Below, one piece after another: positions 7,429-17,562 of a stretch of 64,000 nt of DNA. Each line of letters begins with the position of its first letter. The first letter of the stretch is position 1. The notes below the pieces were generated by a model. It did no database searches and was not told the origin of the DNA. It saw only the letters and a program-made list of their open reading frames with translations. The stretch comes from Rothia amarae (GTDB lineage Bacteria; Actinomycetota; Actinomycetes; Actinomycetales; Micrococcaceae), in NCBI RefSeq assembly GCF_014705945.2, contig NZ_CP061538.1, positions 2,108,001 to 2,172,000 on the forward strand. The letters run 5' to 3'. The position numbers and the translations under genes are program-made.

Positions 7429-9747
7429 ATGAGTGAAAAGCAGTTCAACCTGGATACCGTTGAGCACGCAGCGGCTACACCAGACACCGAACTTCCCTGG
7501 GCTGAACTCGGCCTCAAAGAAAATGAGTTCAACGACGTCGTAGAACTGCTAGGACGCCGCCCCACCGCAGCCGAACTGGCTATGTACTCGGTGATGTGGT
7601 CTGAGCACTGCTCCTACAAGTCTTCGAAAATTCATCTCAAGCAGTTTGGCCAGAAGGTCACTGACGAGATGAAGAAAGACCTGATGGTGGGCATGGGCGA
7701 GAACGCCGGTGTAACCAACATTGGTAATGGCTGGGCTGTTACCTTTAAGATTGAATCGCACAACCACCCCTCCTACGTTGAGCCTTATCAGGGTGCAGCA
7801 ACAGGCGTGGGCGGTATTGTTCGTGACATTATTTCGATGGGTGCACGCCCGGTAGCTGTGATGGATCCGCTGCGTTTTGGCGCTATCGATCACCCTGATA
7901 CCGCGCGTGTGGTTCCCGGGGTTGTCTCCGGCGTGGGCGGCTACGGCAACTCGCTGGGTCTGCCTAACATTGGTGGTGAAGTTGAATTCGACGAATGCTA
8001 CCAGGCAAATCCGCTAGTCAACGCACTGGCTGTTGGCATTATGCGCCACGAAGACATTCGCTTGGCGAATGCTTCAGGTGTGGGCAACAAGGTGATTTTG
8101 TTCGGTGCTCGCACTGGCGGCGACGGCATTGGCGGCGCCTCGGTTCTGGCGTCTGAGTCATTCGATGACACCAAGCCCTCTAAGCGCCCTGCTGTTCAGG
8201 TGGGCGACCCCTTCGCCGAGAAGGTCCTCATTGAGTGCTGCCTCGAACTCTTCAAGGGTTCAGTGGTTGAGGGCATCCAGGATTTGGGTGCAGCGGGTAT
8301 TTCCTGCGCGACCTCCGAGTTGGCATCCAACGGTGAAGGCGGCATGCATGTTGACCTCACCAAGGTACTGCTACGCGACCCCACCCTGACTCCCGGCGAG
8401 ATTCTGATGTCAGAGTCCCAGGAGCGCATGATGGCGGTTGTTACCCCTGAGAAACTCGCTACCTTCGAAGAAATCATGAAGAAGTGGGATGTCGAATACT
8501 CCGTTCTGGGTGAAGTAACCGACACCGGCCGCCTCATTATTGAGTGGGACGGCGAGGTCATCGTTGATGTTGACCCCAAGACTGTAGCTCACGACGGCCC
8601 CACCTACGAGCGCCCCTACTCTCGCCCCGAGTGGCAGGACGACGTCCAGGCTAACCACTTCACCGGTTCTGACGCCGACGACGCGCGACCCGAGGGCGCT
8701 GAGCTTGCCAAGGCGATTTGCGACTTCATGGCGTCCCCGAATCTCTGCGATAAGTCCTGGGTGACCAACCAGTACGACCGCTACGTTCAGGGCAACACCG
8801 CGTTGTCTCAGCCCGATGATTCCGGCGTGATTCGCGTGGATGAAGAAACCGGTGCCGGAGTGGCATTGGCTACTGATGCGTCTCCTCGATACACCTACCT
8901 GGATCCCTACGAGGGCGCCCGCGCGTCCTTGGCTGAGGCATACCGCAACGTTTCTACCGTGGGCGCACGCCCCGTAGCTGTTTCTGACTGCCTGAACTTC
9001 GGTTCCCCCGAAGATCCCGATGTCATGTGGCAGTTCGTTGAGGCTGTTCGCGGTATCGCAGACGGTTGTATGGAACTGGGCGTTCCCGTCACCGGCGGTA
9101 ACGTTTCGCTCTACAACCAGACCGGTGGCAAGGCAATCAACCCCACCCCGGTTGTGGCAATGATGGGCGTGATGGACGACGTCACCCGCCGCACCCCCTC
9201 AGGTTGGCAGAAGACCCACGACGGCCAGGCAATCTACCTGCTCGGCACCACCGCCGACGAATTGGACGGCTCCGAATGGGCACGGTTCAAGGGTCACCTG
9301 GGCGGTTTACCTCCTAAGGTTGATCTGGCAGTTGAGAAGGAACTGGGCGACATTTTGGTCAATCTGTCTCGCGACGGCATGATCGATTCAGCTCACGACG
9401 TTTCCTCCGGTGGCCTCATCGCTGCTCTTTCTGAGGCATGCTTGCGCTTCAACGTGGGCGCTCGCATTGGCTTGGGCGAGGTTGCGGAGCGCGACGGCGT
9501 CGACACCTTCACCCTGCTCTTCTCAGAGTCGATGGGTCGTGTGGTCGTTTCTGTTCCTCGCTCCGAAGAGGTTCGTTTCAAGGATATGTGCACCGCCCGC
9601 AACTTCCCCTTCGCCCGCATCGGTGTTGTGGACGCGGAGTCCGGCGAGTTGGCTATTCAGGGCGAGACCACCGTGAAGCTCGACGAGTTACGCGCCGCTT
9701 GGTCTGCCACTATGCCGGATCGTTTCGGCGAGGTAGCGCAGGGTTAG
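7429..9747 (+). CDS. purL: phosphoribosylformylglycinamidine synthase subunit PurL
   Basis: The ATP-dependent synthetase subunit (small PurL, about 772 residues), which converts FGAR and PurQ-derived ammonia to FGAM. Visible motifs are [10 protein letters not shown] near residue 55, [23 protein letters not shown], the [16 protein letters not shown] loop, and MGRVVVSVP in the second ATP-grasp-like half. The ATG at 7429 is preferred over TTG 7417, which lies directly on the AAAGGA ribosome site. It ends the operon; a strong 21-bp hairpin follows 22 bp after the stop. Confidence 0.95.
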   Translation: MSEKQFNLDTVEHAAATPDTELPWAELGLKENEFNDVVELLGRRPTAAELAMYSVMWSEHCSYKSSKIHLKQFGQKVTDEMKKDLMVGMGENAGVTNIGNGWAVTFKIESHNHPSYVEPYQGAATGVGGIVRDIISMGARPVAVMDPLRFGAIDHPDTARVVPGVVSGVGGYGNSLGLPNIGGEVEFDECYQANPLVNALAVGIMRHEDIRLANASGVGNKVILFGARTGGDGIGGASVLASESFDDTKPSKRPAVQVGDPFAEKVLIECCLELFKGSVVEGIQDLGAAGISCATSELASNGEGGMHVDLTKVLLRDPTLTPGEILMSESQERMMAVVTPEKLATFEEIMKKWDVEYSVLGEVTDTGRLIIEWDGEVIVDVDPKTVAHDGPTYERPYSRPEWQDDVQANHFTGSDADDARPEGAELAKAICDFMASPNLCDKSWVTNQYDRYVQGNTALSQPDDSGVIRVDEETGAGVALATDASPRYTYLDPYEGARASLAEAYRNVSTVGARPVAVSDCLNFGSPEDPDVMWQFVEAVRGIADGCMELGVPVTGGNVSLYNQTGGKAINPTPVVAMMGVMDDVTRRTPSGWQKTHDGQAIYLLGTTADELDGSEWARFKGHLGGLPPKVDLAVEKELGDILVNLSRDGMIDSAHDVSSGGLIAALSEACLRFNVGARIGLGEVAERDGVDTFTLLFSESMGRVVVSVPRSEEVRFKDMCTARNFPFARIGVVDAESGELAIQGETTVKLDELRAAWSATMPDRFGEVAQG

Positions 9748-9768
9748 TTGCTCAGAACTAACTGCTAG

Positions 9769-9818
9769 TCAAAGTGGCGTTCTGAGGTGCATTTTTACAC
9801 CTCAGAACGCCACTTTGA
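9769..9818 (+). terminator. 21-bp perfect hairpin after purL, dispersed repeat copy
   Basis: Two perfectly complementary 21-nt arms (9769-9789 and 9798-9818) surround an 8-nt loop rich in T. Nearly the same sequence recurs at 63811-63857 (one mismatch over about 46 bp) and in degraded form near 25640. It probably terminates purSQL transcription and perhaps also the convergent gene at 9876. The loop region contains TGCATTTTTACA, a core shared with other hairpins in the window. Confidence 0.8.
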
Positions 9819-9875
9819 CTGTGTTTTAGGTTTTAGCTTTCAGGCACAGCGTGCCCGCAGAACCTCCGCCGTCAT

Positions 9876-10679
9876 TTAGCGGTACTGGTTGAAAGCAAGC
9901 CACTGCTTGCGCTCACGCATCTTACGGAAGAACTCGTTGGAGGGGCGGAGGAACATGTAGACTATCGCGCCGATGCACAGCAGTCCGCTGATGGTCGAAA
10001 GGGCGGCAACTCCCATCGGGTAACCGAGTAGACCTGCCATGGGGATAGCAAGGATATTGAAGATGCCGAATGCCATCAGAATGGTCAACACAATGCGCGC
10101 CCAGTTAGCGCCGCGCAACATGAAAATGGTGAACATGATGGTTAGTCCAGACTGAATGACAATCCAAATAACAGCAAGCCAGATGCCCCATTGCATGAAC
10201 CCTTGCAGATCAGATTCAGTCAGTCCGCTACCTTCAAGATCGATAGAATTTATACCTGTCTGTTGCATCAAATCTTCAGGATTCATGAGCTGCATAATGA
10301 GCCCAATAATCCCCAGCAGAATCGTGCCGTAGATAAAGTAGCTAGCAATCTTCAAGGTCTTAGGAGTGGCAGGCTTCTCGGGCTCTGCACCGTTGCTGTA
10401 CCCCATTGCTCCTGCGTAGGACGGCGGCTGGTTAGGCACCGGGTAGCCGTTAGAGTTCTGGGTTCCGTTAGGCTGCCCGTAATTACCCTGCTGGTAATTT
10501 CCCTGCTGCCCGTAGTTGCCGGCGTATGAGGACTGTGCGCCGGGGTTCTGAAATCCGGGGTTCTGTGCACCTGAGTTGTGCGGTGCTGAGGTATGGGATC
10601 CTGCGTTGTTACCGTTTAGGTTGCCGTAGTTATTGTTATCAGAGCTGGGGATTTGCCCGTAATCGTTCTGGTCGCTCAT
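9876..10679 (-). CDS. membrane protein with Asn/Gly/Gln-rich N-terminus
   Basis: A 267-residue protein I cannot assign to a named family. Residues 1-105 are low-complexity and rich in N, G, Q, P and Y, with repeated GNYQQGNYGQ-like units. The rest holds about four membrane segments (SYFIYGTILLGIIGLIM, AVIWIVIQSGLTIMFTIF, IVLTILMAFGIFNIL, ISGLLCIGAIVYMFL) and a basic tail. This layout, a disordered cytoplasmic region plus DUF-type membrane domain, is common in actinobacteria. A GGAGTG-type ribosome site precedes ATG 10679. Function is unknown. Confidence 0.7.
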   Translation of the reverse strand: MSDQNDYGQIPSSDNNNYGNLNGNNAGSHTSAPHNSGAQNPGFQNPGAQSSYAGNYGQQGNYQQGNYGQPNGTQNSNGYPVPNQPPSYAGAMGYSNGAEPEKPATPKTLKIASYFIYGTILLGIIGLIMQLMNPEDLMQQTGINSIDLEGSGLTESDLQGFMQWGIWLAVIWIVIQSGLTIMFTIFMLRGANWARIVLTILMAFGIFNILAIPMAGLLGYPMGVAALSTISGLLCIGAIVYMFLRPSNEFFRKMRERKQWLAFNQYR

Positions 10680-10766
10680 GTCACTCCTTAGGACGTTCGA
10701 TGCGTGGTTCTTTGGCCCTCGCGATTTTATGGGGACAAGTTTAATCCTATCGAAGTTCCCTTCGAC

Positions 10767-11270
10767 TTAGCCCTCGAAAATTCCACGTGACCGATCTTTA
10801 CGCACGGTTTCTGCAGCAAAGATGCGACCGCTCATCGAGATGTAAACGCCCGGTTCCAAAAGGTTGAGGGCGGCGACGGCGGCACCGACGTTGAAGTCGG
10901 CGTCCGAGGTTCGCATGATAGCTGGCTGGATGGACCCGCAGAGAACTACAACCTTTTCGCCCAGGTCCGCATTTTGTAGCAGGTAGCGGGCAGTCTCTGG
11001 CATGGTGTCTGTGCCGTGGGTAATGAGCACCCGGTCGCCGTCGACTTTATTCAGGGCTTCGGTGAGGACGGCGCGGTCGGCGTCGGTCATGTCTAAGGAG
11101 TCGAGTTTGAGGATGGACTGTACGTCGAATTCAACGTCGGTGATAACTCGCGAGAGAATCTCCCGAATCCAGGGCTCACCAATCACCATTTCGGAGTCGA
11201 GGTTGTACTCTTTGTCGATGGTTCCACCGGTAGCGAGCACGGTGATGTGGGTGGCGTTGCGGATGGTCAT
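10767..11270 (-). CDS. short asparaginase-domain protein (N-terminal domain only)
   Basis: A 167-residue protein corresponding to the N-terminal catalytic domain of type I/II asparaginases. It has both active-site signatures: LATGGTIDK (residues 12-20, with the nucleophile Thr) and ITHGTDTM (83-90). Full asparaginases are about 320-350 residues and use a C-terminal domain to complete the site, so this stand-alone domain is half size. Such short versions exist as a family, so it is not necessarily broken. A monofunctional asparaginase activity is uncertain. It may be co-transcribed with the upstream FMN reductase gene, 70 bp away. Confidence 0.75.
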   Translation of the reverse strand: MTIRNATHITVLATGGTIDKEYNLDSEMVIGEPWIREILSRVITDVEFDVQSILKLDSLDMTDADRAVLTEALNKVDGDRVLITHGTDTMPETARYLLQNADLGEKVVVLCGSIQPAIMRTSDADFNVGAAVAALNLLEPGVYISMSGRIFAAETVRKDRSRGIFEG

Positions 11271-11340
11271 GGTCGTCCTTTATGCAGAGGGTTGGCGGGA
11301 AAAGTTTCAGAGTTATCGTACAGCTGCATGGTCGATCCCC

Positions 11341-11886
11341 CTAGTCGGTAAGTTTTTGCGCCAGAAGGCTTCCCGCTTTTTCGATGCGGGCGCTAATTTT
11401 CTGGGCGCGTTTGTCTGAGCCGTTGAGTTCTTCGGTGGTGGCGAAGAGCCGGGAGGGTACGACGTCGGCGTCGAGGTATCCGAACAGCGGTAGTAGAGCG
11501 TGGTCCAGTACCAGTGAGTGACGCCCTGTTCCTCCTACTGCGGCGAGAAGTACCGGGGTGCCTACAATGTCGCCGTCTTCGGTGATATCCCAAAAGAGTT
11601 TGAAGAGCCCCGAATAGCTGGCTTTGAAGACGGGTGTGATGGCAATCAGCGCATCTGCCGAGCGGACTGCTTCGAGGAGGGCTGCGAGTTCGTCGCCGGC
11701 AAAGCCGTCGGAGAGATAGTCTGCGATGTCGTAGGTGAAATTCCCCAGGTGAAAGGTTTGGTGGGTGATTTCGATTCCGGATTGTTGGGCGGCGGTGAGG
11801 GTGCAGTCGCGCAGGCGCTCCCCCATCATTGCCGAGGTGGAGTGGCGGGATCCGCCGCCGGTGAGTACCACTAGTTTTTTCGCCAT
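11341..11886 (-). CDS. NAD(P)H-dependent FMN reductase (CE1759-like flavoprotein)
   Basis: A 181-residue flavodoxin-fold protein. Evidence is LVVLTGGGSRHSTSAMM at the N-terminus (FMN phosphate loop), DALIAITPVFKASYSGLFKLFWD (the family's TPVY-like segment) and AAVGGTGRHSLVLDHALLPLF. These patterns match the FMN reductase that partners LLM-class monooxygenases in actinobacteria. No such monooxygenase lies beside it here. It likely supplies reduced FMN; the partner is unknown. Confidence 0.8.
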   Translation of the reverse strand: MAKKLVVLTGGGSRHSTSAMMGERLRDCTLTAAQQSGIEITHQTFHLGNFTYDIADYLSDGFAGDELAALLEAVRSADALIAITPVFKASYSGLFKLFWDITEDGDIVGTPVLLAAVGGTGRHSLVLDHALLPLFGYLDADVVPSRLFATTEELNGSDKRAQKISARIEKAGSLLAQKLTD

Positions 11887-11936
11887 GGTTCAACTCTAAC
11901 CGGTGGGGCTTTCTTGCACCTCAACGAGTGGGAGGA

Positions 11937-13394
11937 CTAGAGAATGAGCATCATCCAGGGAAGTCCGACTACTGCCCACACCAGTAGATTCACTACCGAG
12001 GCGATGAAGCCCACGCGGAACCATTCGCCGGTGGTCACGTATCCCGAACCGTAGATAACCCCTGCGGGGCCCGATGCGTAGTGGGTCAAACCGCCAATGA
12101 GGTTGCCGGCAAAACCGAGGATGAGCGCGGCGAGCATAGCGGGGGCGCCTGCGGCTACTGCGGTACCCAAGAAGACCGAGTACATTGCCACAATTTGCGC
12201 GGTGTTGGATGCGAAGAAGTAGTGAACGTAGAAGTAGACCAGCACCAGAATCAGCAGGGCGATAGGCCAGGAGAACCCGCCTACTGCTTTCGCTGCGCTG
12301 TCACCAATCCAGCCGATAACGCCCAGGTCGTTAAGATGTGTTGCCATGCCCACCAGCACCGAGAAGAAAATCAGGGTTGACCACGCGCCAGCGTTGGCTG
12401 CCATATCTTTCCAGGTGAGCACCTTGAACACCAACAAGACGGCGATGCCCAAGAACGCCGCCGAGGTTGCGTCCACCCCAATAGTTGACCCAAGCACCCA
12501 GAGCGCCAGCAACAGAATGAAGGTTGCTAACATGACCCATTCACCCCGGCTCATGGGGCCCATTTCTTTAAGCTGAGCGCTGGCTTGGGCAGGAGCGTCG
12601 GGCGTTTTTTTGAGGGTGGGTGGGTAGATTTTGCTCATTGCCCAGGGCATCACGATGAGCGCGGCAAGACCGGGTACGAGCGCGGCAAGTGCCCATCCGC
12701 CCCAGGTGATATTCGCGCCGTTTTCAGCGGCAAACTTTACGGCGAGGGGGTTGCCCGCCATTGCGGTCACGAACATGGCTGAGGTGATGGTATTGACCTG
12801 CACCGACGTCAAGGAAAGATACGATCCGAGCCGTTTGCGCGATTCATCGCTGGTGGGTTCTGACCCATTCACCGTTGCCAAGGATTTGATGATGGGGTAA
12901 ACCACGCCACCTGCGCGGGCGGTGTTGGACGGCGTTGCCGGTGCCAGAATGAGGTCGGTTATCGCCATACCGTAGGAAAGCCCAAGCGAGGATTTACCCA
13001 GGATGCGCACGAACATCAGAGCAATGCGCTTACCCAGGCCGGTGAGAAGAAACCCGTCTGCAATAAAGAACGCGGCAACAATCAGCCAAATCGTGGAGTT
13101 ACCAAACCCCTGGAGCGCTTCTTCCTTGGCAGTCATCGTGCCGGTAATCATGGCGATTGCAAGCCCGATAATTGCTACCGATGCTGTGGGGAGTGGCTGC
13201 AGAATCAGACCGAGGATCGTCCCTACAAAGATAGCCGCCATGTGCATACCGCGTGGGTCCACGCCTTCCGGCGGCGGGATGAAGTAGAGGGCTAGAGTCA
13301 CGATGACGATGGCGGCAATTTTACCTGCCATTGCGGATCGTGGGTGGTGGCGGGGCGTGAGATCCTTTGCGGGGATCATCAGGCGGGGGCTCAT
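11937..13394 (-). CDS. DASS-family (SLC13) anion/sodium symporter
   Basis: A 485-residue integral membrane protein with about 12 hydrophobic segments. Family marks are the SNT-type motifs APATPSNTARAGGVVYPI and FASNTAQIVAMY, and the C-terminal GLTHYASGPAGVIYGSGY region. Members import di- or tricarboxylates (citrate, malate, succinate) or 2-oxoglutarate with Na+; the substrate here cannot be read from sequence. The gene stands alone between two hairpins. Confidence 0.85.
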   Translation of the reverse strand: MSPRLMIPAKDLTPRHHPRSAMAGKIAAIVIVTLALYFIPPPEGVDPRGMHMAAIFVGTILGLILQPLPTASVAIIGLAIAMITGTMTAKEEALQGFGNSTIWLIVAAFFIADGFLLTGLGKRIALMFVRILGKSSLGLSYGMAITDLILAPATPSNTARAGGVVYPIIKSLATVNGSEPTSDESRKRLGSYLSLTSVQVNTITSAMFVTAMAGNPLAVKFAAENGANITWGGWALAALVPGLAALIVMPWAMSKIYPPTLKKTPDAPAQASAQLKEMGPMSRGEWVMLATFILLLALWVLGSTIGVDATSAAFLGIAVLLVFKVLTWKDMAANAGAWSTLIFFSVLVGMATHLNDLGVIGWIGDSAAKAVGGFSWPIALLILVLVYFYVHYFFASNTAQIVAMYSVFLGTAVAAGAPAMLAALILGFAGNLIGGLTHYASGPAGVIYGSGYVTTGEWFRVGFIASVVNLLVWAVVGLPWMMLIL

Positions 13395-13596
13395 TGCTGG
13401 CTTCTCTCGCTACAGAGTGAGGGCGGACGAGCAGAGCTGCGTCCTTCTTTTCACCTCCTATTATTCCACCGTGACGAGGTACTCCCCCAGCGCATTAGCC
13501 GTTCTTTTTCTCTCGGGCGCGTGGTGGCGCAGAAAGCCAATGGTTTATGAAACAACATGACGTTTAGGTCAGTTTCACTTTTTACCCTGCCCTGCA
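13395..13596. other. intergenic upstream of the symporter, no gene seen
   Basis: About 200 bp containing the likely promoter of the minus-strand symporter. No RNA gene or coding region is recognised. Confidence 0.35.
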
Positions 13597-13655
13597 TTGA
13601 GGTGTGCAAAAGGGTCAACTTTTCGAGGAAAAGTTGACCCTTTTGGGCACCTCAA
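13597..13655 (-). terminator. two-part hairpin after binding-protein gene
   Basis: An outer 8-bp stem (TTGAGGTG with CACCTCAA) surrounds a perfect 16-bp inner stem (AAAAGGGTCAACTTTT with its complement, loop CGAGG). It follows the stop of the minus-strand binding-protein gene at 13674. It resembles the extended hairpins elsewhere in this window. It probably ends the dpp-linked transcript. Confidence 0.75.
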
Positions 13656-13673
13656 CGATAGAGAGAGGAGTTG

Positions 13674-15395
13674 TTACTTAGTCCAACCGCGCTTGAGCCA
13701 GGTGTTGGGTGCCTGGTTGACGTCGCCAAAGAGGGCTGCGCCGAAGTTCGCCAGCTCGTTCTTTGCCATGAAAATTTCGGGACCGTTGAAAAGAGTACCC
13801 ATCATGGCGAATTCTTCCATGTGCTTCTTTTCAATCTCGTTGCACTTCTTGTTGCGCTCTTTGTCGTCCTGAATCTTTCCGGCTTCTTCGATGAGCTTGT
13901 CGATCTCTTTGGAACCCTGACCCTTGTTATTTGCTGAGTGGTAGTACTGCTTCGCCACAGTGGTAGCGTCGGGGCCAACGGTGTAACCGGAGAAGGTGAG
14001 GTCGAAGTCCTTGTTGCCGACGACGGTGCCAAAGTTTGCATCGGGCTGATTGTCGATGGCGCATTCGATTCCTGCGGTCTTCATCTGCTGCACTAAGGTC
14101 TGGGCAAGGGCTGAATCCACGGGATCATCACCGAAGGTGGTGACGGTGAACTTGGCGTTCTTGCCGTCCTTCTTGTAGAAATCGCCATCCTTCTTGTATC
14201 CAGCTTCTTCAAGAATCTTGCCGGCGTCCCAGTCCTTGGTTGCTTCAGCAAAGTTATCTTGGTAGTACTCGGAGAACGGCATGAGCATCATGGAACCGGG
14301 CATTTGCTCGGTCCAGTTGAGGCCGTTGAACTTTACCTTTGCCATGGCGTCGCGGTCTACCGCGGCAAAGATAGCCTTACGCATTTCAAGGGGTAGGCGG
14401 AAGGAGCTCATGTTCAGACCACCGGCAAACAGACGCTGACCTCGGCGGATTTCTGCGCCCTGGGTTCCTTCAACATCCTTGTAGGCGGTGAGGGTGCGAG
14501 CTTCAACGGCGTCCAACTCGCCATTCTTGAAGGACGCACGCTGAGCGGAGGTCTCCATCTGACGGTAGGTGACGTGCTCTAGGAGGGGCTTTTCGCCCCA
14601 CCACTTGTCGTTGGGAACCATGGCGAGAACTTTTTCGGAGGAGTTCCAGCTATCTACTTTGAAGGGGCCAGCCTGCCATTCGGGGTGCAGCTTATCGACG
14701 AATCCGTTATTGAAGGTCTCTTTGTTGTTGACCTCGGGGTGGAAGACGCCAAAGCCGTAACCGAAGACGTCGGAAATCGGGTAGTAAGGCTCTTTCATGG
14801 TCACCTTGGCGGTAAAAGCGTCGCCGTCTTCTTCGATGGATTCGATGAGCGAGTGGGGACCGGAGTCGACCAGGTTGAATCCGTTATCGAGACCCTTACC
14901 CAAGATCTCGGCAGTTGCTTGAAGAGCTTTAATGTCGATGGGGGTGCCGTCGTTGAACTTCGCTTTGGAGTTCAGTTTGATGCGTAGAGTTTGGACGCCG
15001 CCGCTGACTTCTTCCTGGAAGGATTCGCAGAAGTTGGGGTTGGGTGAGGCTTTACCTTCGAAATCGGTCTGCCATAGACCGGATACGTTGATGGGTGAGA
15101 CGGCAGAGAGAGCTAGCGCGTTGTCGTGGGTATTGCCGTTTTGGTTAGCGACGTTGAAGTCGGGACCCAAGGATTTCAGAGCAAAGCGGAATTCGCCACC
15201 TTCTTTGAGGTCTGCTCGTTCCTTGGGGTTGACCGAGATGAGCTTGGCGATGTCTTCGCCCACTCCCAGGGCTGATGCCGATGCGGCGCTAGAGGTGTTG
15301 CCGCTGTTTCCGCCACCGCAGGCGGCAAGTAGACCGACGGAGCCGATAGCGGTTCCCGCAAGAAGGGTACGACGGTTGAAGATGAAATTTTTCAT
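13674..15395 (-). CDS. ABC transporter substrate-binding lipoprotein, peptide family 5 (paralogue 1)
   Basis: About 573 residues from ATG 15395, chosen by alignment with the neighbouring paralogue; a TTG at 15443 would add 16 residues. The signal peptide has an Arg-Arg pair and lipobox (FNRRTLLAG ... GLLAACGGG), then a Ser/Gly/Asn linker. The body matches peptide/nickel-binding SBP_bac_5 proteins: FNDGTPIDIKALQATAEILGK, LLEHVTYRQMET, AIFAAVDRDAMAK. It is the last gene of the dpp cluster and a tandem duplicate of 15709-17433. It probably binds oligopeptides at the outer membrane face. Confidence 0.9.
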   Translation of the reverse strand: MKNFIFNRRTLLAGTAIGSVGLLAACGGGNSGNTSSAASASALGVGEDIAKLISVNPKERADLKEGGEFRFALKSLGPDFNVANQNGNTHDNALALSAVSPINVSGLWQTDFEGKASPNPNFCESFQEEVSGGVQTLRIKLNSKAKFNDGTPIDIKALQATAEILGKGLDNGFNLVDSGPHSLIESIEEDGDAFTAKVTMKEPYYPISDVFGYGFGVFHPEVNNKETFNNGFVDKLHPEWQAGPFKVDSWNSSEKVLAMVPNDKWWGEKPLLEHVTYRQMETSAQRASFKNGELDAVEARTLTAYKDVEGTQGAEIRRGQRLFAGGLNMSSFRLPLEMRKAIFAAVDRDAMAKVKFNGLNWTEQMPGSMMLMPFSEYYQDNFAEATKDWDAGKILEEAGYKKDGDFYKKDGKNAKFTVTTFGDDPVDSALAQTLVQQMKTAGIECAIDNQPDANFGTVVGNKDFDLTFSGYTVGPDATTVAKQYYHSANNKGQGSKEIDKLIEEAGKIQDDKERNKKCNEIEKKHMEEFAMMGTLFNGPEIFMAKNELANFGAALFGDVNQAPNTWLKRGWTK

Positions 15396-15488
15396 AGAGG
15401 TGTCTTTCGAATGGCTAGAGCAATGTGTGTGGATATTGTTCAACCGATCCTTACATTTGTGGTGTAAGTCTCAATAATGTTGAACTTT

Positions 15489-15517
15489 ATCTAACACTAA
15501 AATTATGCTCCGTGCAA
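15489..15517 (-). promoter_or_regulatory. promoter of binding protein paralogue 1
   Basis: On the minus strand a -35 TTGCAC (15512-15517) and a -10 TTAGAT (15489-15494) are 17 bp apart. The paralogue has the matching arrangement at 17563-17592, and both share TAGTGTTAGAT. This suggests a duplicated promoter serving each binding-protein gene separately. Confidence 0.5.
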
Positions 15518-15630
15518 CACTAGGAGAATATTTGAGAAAACCCTCCGTCCCCTCGCTAAATCCACCGTCAGCTCGACGTCGTCACCCTCTAAAAAGACCC
15601 ACCGCCCACAAACACCTTCACACCAGGCAT

Positions 15631-15696
15631 AAAAAAGTGCCTCAAAGGCAAAATTCAGAAACCCTAGGGTGTATAAATTTAGCCTTTGAGGCACCT
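15631..15696 (-). terminator. hairpin terminator after binding protein paralogue 2
   Basis: Arms GTGCCTCAAAGGC and GCCTTTGAGGCAC pair perfectly, extended inward by A/T-rich pairing. A run of six A (T in the minus transcript) follows. It lies 12 bp beyond the minus-strand stop at 15709. Confidence 0.8.
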
Positions 15697-15708
15697 TAAT
15701 TCAGTGAA

Positions 15709-17433
15709 TTACTCTTTAATCCAACCGATGTTTGACCACATATGAGGATTCAAGCGAGGCGAGCCGAAGAGTGCAGCACCCCAGTTCGCAAGAGTCTTCT
15801 TCACGACGAAGATATCAGGACCATTGAAGATGGTACCCATCATCGCGAATTCCTTCATGTGCTTGAACTCAATTTCATTAGCCTTCTTATTGCGCTCGGT
15901 GGCATCCTGAATCCTGCCCATTTCTGCGATGAGCTTATCGATTTCATCAGAACCCTCACCGTCGTTATTGTCCTTTAGATAGTACTGGCTAGTAGCCAAA
16001 GTACCATCAGAGCCAACGGTGAAACCCGAGAAAGTCATATCGAACTGCTTGTTGCCCATGATATCTGCGAAGTTAGCATCAGGCTGGTTATCGATGGTGC
16101 ACTCAATGCCCGCAGATTTCATCTGCTGAACCAACGTCTGAGCCATAGCACCGGATACCGGATCATCACCGAAAGTGGTTACAGCAAATTTTGCATTCTT
16201 GCCATCCTTCTTGTAGAAGTCACCGTCCTTCTTGTAGCCAGCCTCTTCCAGAACCTTACCGGCTTCTACACCTTCAGTAGCCTTCGAGAAGTTGTCCTGA
16301 TAGTACTCCGAGAATGGCATCAAGAGCATAGATCCTGGGAGTTCCTCTGACCAATTCAGACCTTGGAAACGAATATCAGCAAGTGCCTTCCGATCAACTG
16401 CCGCAAAGATTGCCTTGCGCATTTCAACAGGCAAACGGAAAGAGCTCATATTCAGACCGCCGGCAAACAGGCGCTGTCCGCGACGAACTTCTGAATCTGC
16501 AGTGCCCTCAACGTCCTTGTAAGCGGTGAGGGTGCTTGCCCCCACCGAATCAATCTCACCATTCTTGAATGCTGCACGAGCAGCAGAAGCTTCCATCTGA
16601 CGGAAAGTAATGCGCTCAAGAAGAGGCTTCTCGCCCCACCACTTGTCATTGGGTACTACAACTGCACGCTTCTCGGATGAATTCCATTCCTCAAGCTTGA
16701 AAGGACCGGCATGCCATTCATTGTGGATTTTGTCGACGAAGCCGTTATTGAAAACTTCTTTGTCGTTCATTGCAGGATGGAAAACACCGGAACCAAAAAC
16801 ATCTTCAATGGGGTAATAAGTCTGGGACATGGTGACCTTTACAGTAAAGGCGTCACCGTCTTCTTCAACCGATTCAATGTAGGCGTGAGGACCCGGATCA
16901 ACCAGGTTGAAACCTTTATCTAACCCCTTGCCAAGAATTTCGGCAGTTGCCTGAAGTGCCTTCACATCGATGGGAGTACCGTCGTTGAACTTTGCCTTAG
17001 GGTTCAGCTTGATGTTAAGAATCTGCTTGCCACCCGAGACTTCTTCTTGGAAGGACTCGCAGAAATCAGGGTTAGTAGAAATCTTTCCTTCATAATCGCT
17101 CATCCATAGACCCAAAACAGTAACGGGTGAAAGCGAAGAAACGAACACTGCTGCAGAAGAGCTATTTCCGTTTTGAGAAGCAGTGTTAAAGTCGGGGCCT
17201 AGGTCAGCCATAGGAAGGGTAAGATCGCCGCCTTCTTTCAGCTCAGTGCGCTCTTTAGGATTAATAGAGATGAGCTTTGCGATATCTTCGCCGACTCCCA
17301 GTGCGGAAGCTGACTCGGCATTAGTAGTGTTACCACCCTTGCCACCTCCACATGCTGCGAGTAGTCCGGTAACTCCGAGTGCTGAAGTGCCGAGCAAAAG
17401 CGAACGGCGGTTAACGATAAAGGATTTAGGCAT
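15709..17433 (-). CDS. ABC transporter substrate-binding lipoprotein, peptide family 5 (paralogue 2)
   Basis: About 574 residues from ATG 17433, which has a strong AAGGGGGA site just upstream. Signal peptide with RR pair and lipobox (VNRRSLLLG ... GLLAACGGG). The body aligns throughout with the neighbouring paralogue, for instance ASALGVGEDIAKLIS, AGGLNMSSFRLP and MRKAIFAAVDR, so a tandem duplication is evident. Differences cluster in the N-terminal lobe (DLTLPMADLGPDFNTASQ), suggesting altered ligand range. It lies downstream of the fused ATPase gene after a 300-bp gap with its own promoter. Confidence 0.9.
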   Translation of the reverse strand: MPKSFIVNRRSLLLGTSALGVTGLLAACGGGKGGNTTNAESASALGVGEDIAKLISINPKERTELKEGGDLTLPMADLGPDFNTASQNGNSSSAAVFVSSLSPVTVLGLWMSDYEGKISTNPDFCESFQEEVSGGKQILNIKLNPKAKFNDGTPIDVKALQATAEILGKGLDKGFNLVDPGPHAYIESVEEDGDAFTVKVTMSQTYYPIEDVFGSGVFHPAMNDKEVFNNGFVDKIHNEWHAGPFKLEEWNSSEKRAVVVPNDKWWGEKPLLERITFRQMEASAARAAFKNGEIDSVGASTLTAYKDVEGTADSEVRRGQRLFAGGLNMSSFRLPVEMRKAIFAAVDRKALADIRFQGLNWSEELPGSMLLMPFSEYYQDNFSKATEGVEAGKVLEEAGYKKDGDFYKKDGKNAKFAVTTFGDDPVSGAMAQTLVQQMKSAGIECTIDNQPDANFADIMGNKQFDMTFSGFTVGSDGTLATSQYYLKDNNDGEGSDEIDKLIAEMGRIQDATERNKKANEIEFKHMKEFAMMGTIFNGPDIFVVKKTLANWGAALFGSPRLNPHMWSNIGWIKE

Positions 17434-17562
17434 AAGATCCCCCTTATGTAATGCACAGTGTGCGTGTGGGTAGCTTTGCCACAATTTTCCGAAAAAAACA
17501 GTGAAACAAAGCTGATAATGCGCGTGCCTTCCTCTAATCTGAAAGGCTCGTGGTTGAGATAC

